A stretch of DNA of 5,054 nucleotides from Dysgonamonadaceae bacterium (GCA_031282925.1 JAITCT010000240.1:1-5054), one strand, 5' to 3'. Numbered from the stretch's first letter, positions 1 to 5,054 are shown. Program-made: numbers and translations. Notes: generated by a model not told the origin, from the sequence alone.

Positions 1-215
1 AAACAGCAAGACAAAAGGCAAACAGAAAATTGATGACGAAACAGGTATAAAAGAAAAGCTCTGTTTCCTTATTATATATGCCCGTCAATTCGTAAAATAT
101 ATTTGAAATAATTGCAAAATAAAGGTTAATTCTTTTTTTGAGGTGCTGTTTTATTATTGCCATTAAATCCCGTCATGGATTAAAGCCCGGTAGAAATGAT
201 TGATTCCGCGCAGCA

Positions 216-239
216 CCCGCATGACGTTAGTTATGCGGG
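216..239. repeat. Hairpin, 10-bp stem with GTTA loop
   Basis: Arms 216-225 (CCCGCATGAC) and 230-239 (GTTATGCGGG) pair over 10 bp with a single G-T wobble and enclose a 4-base loop. No T-run follows on the + strand, so it is not a canonical intrinsic terminator. It could be an RNA structure at the end of an upstream transcript, or one of the palindromic modules that fill this intergenic region. The function is unknown. Confidence 0.5.
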
Positions 240-266
240 CCGTGGTTATTGTGCTTGCGGAAATAA

Positions 267-289
267 TGTTGCATCCCTACAAGATGCCG
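267..289 (+). repeat. Short dispersed repeat, copy 1 (partner at 1129-1150)
   Basis: The 18 bases CATCCCTACAAGATGCCG at 272-289 match 1133-1150 at 16 of 18 positions, and the similarity runs a few bases further left (TGT plus one or two bases before CATCCCT). The core contains a weak inverted repeat (CATC...GATG). The two copies lie about 860 bp apart on either side of the palindromic mosaic. A two-copy short match is weak evidence for a true repeat family. Confidence 0.35.
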
Positions 290-364
290 GCTGAACGTTG
301 TTTCTCACGCAGACGGGAATGACGGGCTTCACAGCCGCACTGCGACAATTTGAAATGTACCCTC

Positions 365-387
365 GGTGCGAGGCTGTGCCTCGCGCC
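365..387. repeat. Hairpin, 10-bp stem with TGT loop
   Basis: Arms 365-374 (GGTGCGAGGC) and 378-387 (GCCTCGCGCC) pair over 10 bp with one wobble around a 3-base loop. The right arm overlaps the start of the 77-bp direct repeat (378-454). The second copy of that repeat keeps the right arm but lacks the left one, so this hairpin exists only in copy 1. It is the first of a run of closely packed palindromes reaching to 662. Confidence 0.6.
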
Positions 388-454
388 GTCTATCCTGACA
401 GGTTGAACCTGTCGGGATAATTGCGACAAGATAAAACCTTGTCGCAACAGAGGA
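378..454 (+). repeat. 77-bp direct repeat, copy 1, containing two hairpins
   Basis: This segment matches 902-978 at 72 of 77 positions (differences at 382, 405, 425, 446 and 450). It consists of two palindromes in tandem. The first, 391-404 with 406-419, has 14-bp arms (TATCCTGACAGGTT) with one wobble around a single central base. The second, 421-430 with 438-447, is a perfect 10-bp stem (TTGCGACAAG) with the 7-base loop ATAAAAC. There is no coding signal in any frame. The structure suggests a dispersed palindromic intergenic element rather than a gene remnant. Whether it is repeated elsewhere in the genome cannot be seen here. Confidence 0.8.
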
Positions 455-470
455 AAATATCGCCCCCCCC

Positions 471-662
471 TTGTGCCGCAGGCACAATATATTGGTAGAA
501 AATACAGGTTGCCACATCTCCCGCCGTCCCGTCAGGGGCGGAATGTGGGTATAAAAGAGAAAACCGCACCCTGTTTCCGGCAACACATTCCGTCCCTGAC
601 GGGACGGCAGGATGAATTGTGCAGGATATTTTTCTACCGTCATATTGTGCCTGACGGCGCAA
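471..662. repeat. 192-bp imperfect inverted repeat (MITE-like or paired palindromic elements)
   Basis: The left half (471-547) and right half (584-662) are inverted copies separated by 36 bp. The outer parts, 471-502 and 630-662, match at about 29 of 33 aligned positions. The inner parts, 523-547 and 584-608, match at 24 of 25. The roughly 20 bases between them in each arm have diverged. Each arm also contains two small hairpins of its own: 471-477/481-487, 524-530/535-541, 590-596/601-607 and 645-651/656-662, each with a 7-bp stem. No clear target-site duplication is seen at the ends, and there is no transposase gene, so a non-autonomous element is an inference. Confidence 0.7.
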
Positions 663-685
663 CGGCCATGTATTAACAGTTTCTT

Positions 686-717
686 CATGTCTTTGTGCCT
701 TCGTGTTTCCAAAAAAT
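686..717 (+). repeat. Promoter-like segment resembling the chaperone-gene promoter
   Basis: TTTGTGCCTTCGTG at 692-705 matches TTTGTACCTTCGTG at 1293-1306 at 13 of 14 positions, and both are followed by a run of A (711-716 and 1316-1322). The second site is the likely -7 region of the promoter for the 1355 gene. The first copy has no gene downstream that I can support, and its -7 element reads TGCCTTCG instead of TAnnTTTG, so it is probably inactive. It may be a fossil promoter or chance similarity. Confidence 0.3.
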
Positions 718-816
718 GCTCCGGAACGGTGTTTTTATGCGATGCAGGAGTTTTGTTGCAACAAAGCACATTGATTTTCAGGGAATTGAGAATGGAGAAT
801 TACCGCAGCCGTCATT

Positions 817-901
817 GTAGGGGCGCACCCACGTGTGCGCCCTGACCATCGAGGGGGGCCGCCCTGAATCATCGGGGGGGCACACACAGGTGCGCCCCTA
901 C
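817..901. repeat. REP/BIME-like pair of inverted palindromes bounded by GTAG
   Basis: The + strand reads GTAG at 817-820, directly followed by an 8-bp perfect stem (GGGCGCAC 821-828 with GTGCGCCC 835-842, loop 829-834). The right end is the inverted counterpart: on the - strand GTAG occupies 901-898 and is directly followed by a similar stem (897-890 with 885-878, one G-T wobble). The arms 818-842 and 876-900 match at 21 of 25. GTAG plus a palindrome is the known layout of REP elements mobilised by REP-associated (IS200/IS605-like, RAYT) transposases, and an inverted pair is called a BIME. That assignment is an inference. The centre holds runs of six and seven G. Confidence 0.6.
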
Positions 902-978
902 GCCTTGCGCCGTCTATCCTGACAGGTTCAACCTGTCGGGATAATTGCAACAAGATAAAACCTTGTCGCTACAAAGGA
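902..978 (+). repeat. 77-bp direct repeat, copy 2
   Basis: This is the second copy of 378-454, 524 bp downstream in the same orientation, with five substitutions. The first palindrome (915-928 with 930-943) is intact except for its central base, which is C here and G in copy 1. The second stem (945-954 with 962-971) has lost two pairs, at 946/970 and at 949/967, without compensating changes. This argues against strong selection on that structure in this copy. It directly abuts the REP-like pair that ends at 901. Confidence 0.8.
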
Positions 979-1128
979 CATAAAACCTTATTTTCACCTA
1001 ATTCAAATAACAAAACAACCTCAGTAGAGCAATAATTAATATCCTGTTGACCTCATTGCCTTATTTGTTTATTTTAAATATATTAAATACCCGGTTGAGG
1101 GGACGAATACATTCATTTTCTACCGAAC

Positions 1129-1150
1129 TGTACATCCCTGCGAGATGCCG
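1129..1150 (+). repeat. Short dispersed repeat, copy 2 (partner at 267-289)
   Basis: CATCCCTGCGAGATGCCG at 1133-1150 matches 272-289 at 16 of 18 positions. It is preceded by TTTTCTACCG (1116-1125), ten bases also found at 630-639 at the outer end of the 192-bp inverted repeat, where another palindrome follows at a similar distance. This hints at a shared modular layout, a TTTTCTACC lead followed by a variable palindrome, but the evidence is thin. Confidence 0.35.
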
Positions 1151-1168
1151 CTTCCATGTTCAAGTGCG

Positions 1169-1203
1169 GAGGCTTCCCAACAATACAAGCCGGCAGAAGC
1201 CTC
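1169..1203. repeat. Hairpin, perfect 8-bp stem
   Basis: Arms 1169-1176 (GAGGCTTC) and 1196-1203 (GAAGCCTC) are perfectly complementary around a 19-base loop that itself includes the palindrome GCCGGC. There is no T-run after it. It lies about 70 bp upstream of the predicted promoter, so it would be outside the transcript of the 1355 gene. A stem this short with a long loop could be chance. Confidence 0.35.
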
Positions 1204-1273
1204 AAAGTTCATCAACGTACATGCCTGAAAAAAATAGCACCTCAAAAAAAGAATTAACCAAAATAAAAATGTC

Positions 1274-1304
1274 TTTGTACTTTTGCAGAAATTTTGTACC
1301 TTCG
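1274..1304 (+). promoter_or_regulatory. Bacteroidetes-type promoter for the chaperone gene
   Basis: TTTG at 1274-1277 and TACCTTCG at 1297-1304 are separated by 19 bp, the spacing of the Bacteroidetes primary sigma factor consensus TTTG-N19-21-TAnnTTTG. The -7 element matches in 7 of 8 positions if the two n are counted. A perfect -7 match, TACTTTTG, lies at 1278-1285 but has no good -33 partner. Initiation a few bases after 1304 would leave a leader of roughly 45 bases that is A/T-rich and has no Shine-Dalgarno sequence, as is usual in this phylum. The choice between the two overlapping elements is uncertain. Confidence 0.5.
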
Positions 1305-1354
1305 TGCGCAATTTCAAAAAAATAAAATCAATTAAAAACTAATCGTGTATTTAT

Positions 1355-3490
1355 ATGGCAACATTAGAAAAAATCAGAAACAGGGCAGGTTTGCTTGTAG
1401 GCGCTGTGGGGCTTGCTTTGTTAGCGTTTATTATCGGCGACTTTCTTAAATCGGGTTCTACCTTTTTTCATCAAAGCAAGGAAACAATCGTAATCGTTGA
1501 CGGAGAGTCGGTCGGCTACCGGGAATTTATGCAGAGAGTCGAAGACATGAGTAACACCTATAAAAACAATTTCGGCGGGACGCTTTCGGAAGATCAGCAA
1601 GACCGGATTCGCCAGGCGGTATATGACGAGGCGGTTGGGAAAATCTTACTGTACAACGAATCGAAAAAAACAGGCTTAACCGTGGGCGCGGAAGAACTTG
1701 CCGATATGATTATGGGAAAAAACATTTCCCCGATGGTGCGGCAATATTTCAAAAACCCCAAAACCGGCGATTTTGACCGCAACGCTTTGATGCAATTCCT
1801 GCAAATCATAGAATCGGAAGATATGTGGCTGAATTATTCCGAAGCCGAACAGCAACAGCTTGCCATTCAAAGAATGCAGTGGGATGATATGAAGAAGGCG
1901 ATTGTTGAACAGAAAACAGTCGGAAAATTAACCGCATTCCTCTCTTCCGCAATGGTTTTCAATGCGATAGATGCAAAGGCCGCCTTTGAAGAAAACAATG
2001 TGAATGTGGATTTTAATTTTGTAGCCCAACCTTATACCTCTATACCCGATTCGGAAGTTGATGTGCCTGAGAAGGAAATTAAATCCCTGTACGAAAAGCG
2101 GAAAGAAGAATTTAAACAGGAAGAAGCCCGGGTGGTTGATTATGTTTCCGTTGCCATTGCTCCAAGCAGCAAAGACGTCCGGGAAGCGCTCGTCCGCCTG
2201 GATACCGTGAGAAGTGAATTTCAAAGAACAGGCGACATAGCGGATATTGTCAACGATAACTCGGACGTTAAATATGCGGATGTTTACCGCTCTTCAACTG
2301 ATTTGAACGAAAGCGAACGGGTTTTTGCGGGCAAAGCGGAGATAGACGATGTGGAAGGTCCGGTTTCGGAAGGAAACAATCTTTACTATGTGCATAAATT
2401 AATCGGCAAAAAAGAGACGTCCGATTCCGTAAAATTGAATCTGCTTGTTTTGCCTAATTTTGCGGATGACGTAAAAGTAAGAGCGTATGCCGACAGTTTG
2501 ACGCAGGTAGTTACGGGCGGGAAACCTTTTTCGGAAATGGCGTTGGAATTGACCGGAGGGCAGGGCAACGGCGACGCCGGTTGGCAAACCGAAATCTCTT
2601 TGTTTCAAAACGGTTTGGATGTCAAGTTTATAGATGCAATCTTTAAATCGGACACCGGAGAAGTGTTTTTTCATAAAGGTACAATCAGGAATTATCTGGT
2701 GCAAGTGTCCGAAAAAACAAATCCGGTTACCAAATACAAGATCGGAACCGTCCAGTATCAGATAACGGCAAGCCAGGAAACCATGAACAAAATCTATAAT
2801 GATTTAAGCGCGTATATTACACACAATAATAAATTGGAATCCTTCAAAAATTCGGGGGAAAGCGCAGGCTACACTATTCAAAAGGAAGTGCCGGTTTACG
2901 CCTATCAATCCGGTTTGCCTTCCGTTGAAAGTTCGCGGCCTGTTATTCGCTGGGCTTTCAACAGTAAGAAGGGAAGCATATCGGAAATCATGCAATGCGG
3001 CGATTATTATGTAGTTGCCGCGGTAGAAGGAAAACTGGGAAAAGGATACCGTCCGTTGAAAGACGTGGCGGATATTTTGAAAAGGGAATTGCTGAACCAA
3101 AAGAAAGGCGAGAAAATCGTCAAAAGCTTGGAAACAAAAAATTTGACTTCTTTGGAAGCCTATGCAAGAGCAATGAATACGGAGCTGCAAGAAGTTAAAT
3201 TCGTAACGTTCTCTACGCCGAGAATTTCCACCATAGGTGCAGAACCGGCGGTGAATGTAGTGGCGCTTTCAACCGAAAAGGGAAAAATCAGCAAACCTTT
3301 TGCAGGAAAAACAGCCGCATACGTTTTGTCGGTAACGGAAAGAAGAACCGGCGAACATCCGTTTGACGAAAAAATACAAATGCGGCAATTGGATGTGCAG
3401 AACAGTTACAGAGCGATGCTGTTTATGCGGGATAATGCGTTACTGAAAGAAAATGCAAAAATAGAAGACAACAGAATACGGTTTTTCTAA
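1355..3490 (+). CDS. SurA/PpiD-type membrane-anchored peptidylprolyl isomerase family chaperone
   Basis: The 711-residue protein has the architecture of PpiD-like periplasmic foldases found across Bacteroidales. Residues 1-10 are basic, residues 11-30 form one transmembrane helix (AGLLVGAVGLALLAFIIGDF), and the rest should lie in the periplasm. Residues about 40-220 form the helical SurA-N-like chaperone region (IVIVDGESVGYREF at 45-58 is typical). A parvulin-like module spans about 345-455: first strand KLNLLVLPN (360-368), FSEMALELTGG...GDAGW (392-410), FIDAIFKSDTGEV (425-437) and final strand NYLVQVSEKT (446-455). Partial parvulin-like halves recur at about 530-585 and 633-662. The histidines usual in the first and last parvulin strands are absent, so the protein may be mainly a holdase. 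The start at 1355 is the family's standard MATLEKIR N-terminus. Length is normal for the family, and no frameshift is seen. A likely promoter lies 50 bp upstream, and rlmN follows 57 bp downstream. Confidence 0.9.
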   Translation: MATLEKIRNRAGLLVGAVGLALLAFIIGDFLKSGSTFFHQSKETIVIVDGESVGYREFMQRVEDMSNTYKNNFGGTLSEDQQDRIRQAVYDEAVGKILLYNESKKTGLTVGAEELADMIMGKNISPMVRQYFKNPKTGDFDRNALMQFLQIIESEDMWLNYSEAEQQQLAIQRMQWDDMKKAIVEQKTVGKLTAFLSSAMVFNAIDAKAAFEENNVNVDFNFVAQPYTSIPDSEVDVPEKEIKSLYEKRKEEFKQEEARVVDYVSVAIAPSSKDVREALVRLDTVRSEFQRTGDIADIVNDNSDVKYADVYRSSTDLNESERVFAGKAEIDDVEGPVSEGNNLYYVHKLIGKKETSDSVKLNLLVLPNFADDVKVRAYADSLTQVVTGGKPFSEMALELTGGQGNGDAGWQTEISLFQNGLDVKFIDAIFKSDTGEVFFHKGTIRNYLVQVSEKTNPVTKYKIGTVQYQITASQETMNKIYNDLSAYITHNNKLESFKNSGESAGYTIQKEVPVYAYQSGLPSVESSRPVIRWAFNSKKGSISEIMQCGDYYVVAAVEGKLGKGYRPLKDVADILKRELLNQKKGEKIVKSLETKNLTSLEAYARAMNTELQEVKFVTFSTPRISTIGAEPAVNVVALSTEKGKISKPFAGKTAAYVLSVTERRTGEHPFDEKIQMRQLDVQNSYRAMLFMRDNALLKENAKIEDNRIRFF

Positions 3491-3494
3491 AATT

Positions 3495-3533
3495 AATTAC
3501 GAATTACGGCGGGGTTACCTGTAATTCGTAATT
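3495..3533. repeat. Perfect 13-bp inverted repeat between the chaperone gene and rlmN
   Basis: AATTACGAATTAC at 3495-3507 and its exact reverse complement at 3521-3533 enclose a 13-base loop. It fills most of the 57-bp gap between the two genes. On the + strand it is followed by GT and nine A, not T, so it does not look like an intrinsic terminator for the chaperone transcript. In mRNA it would sit 14 bases before the rlmN start and could affect its translation or the processing of a shared transcript. It may equally be an inserted AT-rich intergenic palindrome. Confidence 0.7.
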
Positions 3534-3547
3534 TGTAAAAAAAAACA

Positions 3548-4564
3548 ATGCCGAATATTCCATTGACGGGAAAAACAGAAGAGGAACTCCGCGCTCTGGC
3601 AAAAGAATTGGATTTGCCTCCTTTCACAGCCCGGCAGATTGCATCCTGGCTGTATAAGAAAAACGTGTCTTCTATTGACGCGATGACAAATATTTCTCTG
3701 TCCGGGAGGGAAAAGCTGAAAAAAAAACACGAAGCAGGCAAATTATCCCCCCGGCGGCGAATGGAATCAACCGACGGAACCTTGAAATATCTTTTTCCCG
3801 TTTCGGGAAATAAATTCATAGAAACAGTTTACATTCCGGATAAGGAAAGGGCTACACTCTGCGTTTCCACGCAGGTCGGCTGTAAAATGAACTGCCGGTT
3901 CTGCATGACGGGAAAACAAGGTTTTACCGCGGGGCTTTCGTCGGCCGAAATCATGAACCAGATACTTTCCGTCCCGGAAAATGAGACCTTGACTAACATT
4001 GTGTTTATGGGCATGGGAGAACCTTTGGATAATGTGGAAGCGCTTTTCAAATCTTTGGAAATTCTGACTTCTGATTACGGTTTCGGCTGGAGTCCCAAAC
4101 GGATTACGGTTTCCACCGTTGGCCTGATTCCCGGATTGAAACGTTTCCTGGCCGAAAGCCAATGCCATTTGGCGGTTAGTGTTCATTCGCCGTTTCCCGA
4201 AGAAAGGCTCTCGCTTGTGCCGGCGGAAAAAGCATATCCCATCGGGAAAGTAGTGGAACTGATTAAACAGTACGACTTTTCCCATCAGCGAAGAGTTTCT
4301 TTTGAGTATATCCTTTTCGGCGGCGTCAATGATGATTCGGTTCATGCACGAGCCTTGGCAAATTTATTGCATGGTATTCCCTGCAGGGTGAATCTGATTA
4401 AATATCATGCCATTCCCAATGTGGATTTGCCTGCAACGCAAATTGAAAAAATGGCATCTTTCCGGGATTATCTTTCTTCAAGAGGAATTATTTCCACAAT
4501 TCGGGCATCGCGGGGCGAAGATATACTTGCGGCTTGCGGGATGCTGTCGGCAAAAGAAAATTAA
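3548..4564 (+). CDS. rlmN: Dual-specificity 23S rRNA A2503 / tRNA A37 C2-methyltransferase RlmN
   Basis: This 338-residue radical-SAM enzyme methylates C2 of adenosine 2503 in 23S rRNA at the peptidyl-transferase centre and, as shown for E. coli RlmN, A37 in some tRNAs. The N-terminal region (about 1-95) is the RNA-binding accessory domain. The [4Fe-4S] cluster motif CKMNCRFC gives C112, C116 and C119. The SAM-binding GMGEP motif is at 155-159. C105, seven residues before the cluster motif, corresponds to E. coli C118. C330 in DILAACG corresponds to the methyl-carrying C355. All key cysteines are present and the length is normal. The paralogue Cfr is less likely given the overall resemblance to housekeeping RlmN and the chromosomal context. 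ATG 3548 is the first start after the hairpin and follows an A9 tract, without a Shine-Dalgarno sequence. It may be co-transcribed with the chaperone gene. Confidence 0.96.
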   Translation: MPNIPLTGKTEEELRALAKELDLPPFTARQIASWLYKKNVSSIDAMTNISLSGREKLKKKHEAGKLSPRRRMESTDGTLKYLFPVSGNKFIETVYIPDKERATLCVSTQVGCKMNCRFCMTGKQGFTAGLSSAEIMNQILSVPENETLTNIVFMGMGEPLDNVEALFKSLEILTSDYGFGWSPKRITVSTVGLIPGLKRFLAESQCHLAVSVHSPFPEERLSLVPAEKAYPIGKVVELIKQYDFSHQRRVSFEYILFGGVNDDSVHARALANLLHGIPCRVNLIKYHAIPNVDLPATQIEKMASFRDYLSSRGIISTIRASRGEDILAACGMLSAKEN

Positions 4565-4690
4565 AAACTTGTGAAGCGGGCGACGCTTTCCGAATTAAAA
4601 CGCGTCATTGACACAGCAAAACTATACTACAAAGGCTATGAAACCTTTCAACGTTTTCAACGAAGTATTGACGAAATTCTAAATCATTGA
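4565..4690 (+). pseudogene. Short open stretch after rlmN, possible gene remnant
   Basis: Directly after the rlmN stop, one frame stays open for 41 codons to the TGA at 4688-4690, and a GTG at 4571 would give 39 residues (VKRATLSELKRVIDTAKLYY, then KGYETFQRFQRSIDEILNH). The peptide is charged, helix-prone and protein-like in composition. A neighbouring frame continues from about 4690 with MATKYMKI before stopping at the lipoprotein start, as if a frameshift had broken a longer C-terminus. The look is reminiscent of transposase C-terminal tails, but I do not recognise the family. It could also be chance reading of non-coding DNA. Confidence 0.22.
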
Positions 4691-4715
4691 TTATGGCAAC
4701 AAAATACATGAAAAT

Positions 4716-5054
4716 ATGAAAACAAAACACTTTTCCGGCGCAAAGCGCCACAGTTTTTTGAATATCGCCGCAGCTGCCTTGTGTATGCTGGTTTTATTTG
4801 CTTGCAAAGAAAAACATCCGGCTGTGATTGAAACGCTCATCTTCGACGTGTGGGCTACTTCGACTCTCGAAATTGAAAAGCTTGAGATGTCCGACTCTGC
4901 AACGATTTTCCATATCAAGGCATTTTTCCATCCGAACAACTGGATAAAGATTTCACCGGAAACCTTTATCAGGGAAAGCGGAACGGATGAAAAATTAACC
5001 ATTGTCAACGCCGAAGGTATCGAATTGGACAAAGAATTCTTTATGCCGGAATCG
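4716..5054 (+). CDS. Lipoprotein, N-terminal part, probably TlpA-like thioredoxin-fold protein (runs off the window)
   Basis: The first 113 codons are present and the frame is open to the window end. Residues 1-30 are a lipoprotein signal: a basic start (K2, K4, K10, R11), a hydrophobic core (about 14-28) and the lipobox LFAC with C30 as the lipidated cysteine, followed by KEKH. The mature part includes VIETLIFDVWATSTLEIEKL (residues 36-55), a tryptophan/isoleucine motif NNWIKI and DKEFFMPES at the edge. From memory this resembles the N-terminal region of Bacteroidales lipoproteins annotated as TlpA-family thiol-disulfide reductases, whose CxxC thioredoxin domain would lie beyond the window. 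Function is therefore inferred. ATG 4716 is the only start after the in-frame stop at 4680, and there is no Shine-Dalgarno sequence. It lies 151 bp after rlmN and I see no convincing promoter in the gap. Confidence 0.75.
   Translation, partial: MKTKHFSGAKRHSFLNIAAAALCMLVLFACKEKHPAVIETLIFDVWATSTLEIEKLEMSDSATIFHIKAFFHPNNWIKISPETFIRESGTDEKLTIVNAEGIELDKEFFMPES

Larger units (their letters stand above)
1..364. other. Intergenic DNA without a recognisable gene (left part)
   Basis: The left 364 bases carry no open frame that I can support as a gene. All three forward frames hit a stop within about 105 bases of the left edge, so at most a short C-terminal tail of an upstream gene could be present, and none of the three possible tails is recognisable. 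The first 160 bases are AT-rich. The stretch from about 200 is more GC-rich and holds one good hairpin (216-239) and one arm of a short dispersed repeat (267-289), both listed separately. Confidence 0.6.
979..1273. other. AT-rich intergenic DNA between the repeat block and the promoter
   Basis: No gene is supported in these 295 bases. A 92-codon open frame (1047-1325, +) crosses the segment, but it has no recognisable domain, a composition unlike the neighbouring proteins, and runs through the likely promoter. The segment contains the second arm of the short CATCCCT repeat (1129-1150) and one hairpin (1169-1203). Confidence 0.5.

Noticed and set aside
329..769. 146-codon open frame on the - strand (with a 90-codon frame on the same strand at 390-662)
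   Set aside because: They run through the 77-bp repeat and the 192-bp inverted repeat, so their residues are translations of palindromes. No domain is recognisable, and the two frames overlap each other.
473..845. Two + strand open frames (473-676 and 612-845)
   Set aside because: They cover the inverted repeat and the REP-like element, overlap each other, and have no family resemblance or coding-like composition.
816..901. Possible G-quadruplex from the G-runs near 820, 853 and 874
   Set aside because: There are only three runs of at least four G, separated by loops of about 16 to 29 bases, which does not fit a standard quadruplex pattern.
735..953. 72-codon - strand frame rich in G, R and P
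   Set aside because: It is mostly a reading of the GTAG-bounded palindromes and part of the 77-bp repeat.
365..978. CRISPR array suggested by repeats with dyad symmetry
   Set aside because: The repeats are not regularly spaced, differ in sequence and include inverted copies, and there are no cas genes in the window.
1047..1325. 92-codon + strand frame just upstream of the chaperone gene
   Set aside because: There is no recognisable domain, and it runs through the predicted promoter and ends only 29 bp before the next start. Its composition resembles random AT-rich sequence.
4574..4592. Possible terminator after rlmN (AAGCG/CGCTT stem followed by TTTCC)
   Set aside because: The stem has only 5 bp and the T-run is too short to support a call.
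4607..4630. TTGACA and TATACT resembling a sigma-70 promoter before the lipoprotein gene
   Set aside because: The two hexamers are only 9 bp apart, far short of the needed 17, and Bacteroidetes use a different promoter consensus.

Overview
The window looks like chromosomal DNA from a member of the order Bacteroidales. The evidence is the typical Bacteroidales form of its membrane-anchored SurA/PpiD-like protein (N-terminus MATLEKIRNRAG), the absence of Shine-Dalgarno sequences with A-rich leaders before the starts, a promoter of the Bacteroidetes TTTG / TAnnTTTG type, and a lipoprotein whose N-terminal region resembles Bacteroidales thioredoxin-fold lipoproteins. I cannot place it more finely from this sequence.

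Layout. Positions 1-1354 contain no gene I can support. This is a long intergenic region, and about 365-980 of it is a dense mosaic of palindromes and repeats: a 77-bp direct repeat present twice (378-454 and 902-978), a 192-bp inverted repeat (471-662), a GTAG-bounded pair of inverted palindromes like a REP/BIME element (817-901), and several separate hairpins. The end of the region (about 1274-1304) carries the likely promoter of the downstream genes. Positions 1355-5054 hold three genes on the + strand: a 711-aa inner-membrane-anchored SurA/PpiD-type periplasmic chaperone (1355-3490), rlmN encoding the 23S rRNA A2503 / tRNA methyltransferase (3548-4564), and the first 113 codons of a lipoprotein (4716 to the window end). 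The first two genes are 57 bp apart, with a perfect 13-bp inverted repeat in the gap. The 151-bp gap after rlmN contains a short open stretch that may be a gene remnant.

How the genes fit together. The chaperone probably helps fold proteins emerging into the periplasm, RlmN tunes ribosome decoding and fidelity, and the lipoprotein may be a periplasmic thioredoxin-fold protein, though its catalytic part would lie beyond the window. They are co-oriented and may be partly co-transcribed from the promoter near 1300, but nothing ties them into one pathway beyond general protein synthesis and folding. I see no defence system, CRISPR array, tRNA, rRNA or intact mobile element. The most unusual part is the palindromic mosaic upstream.
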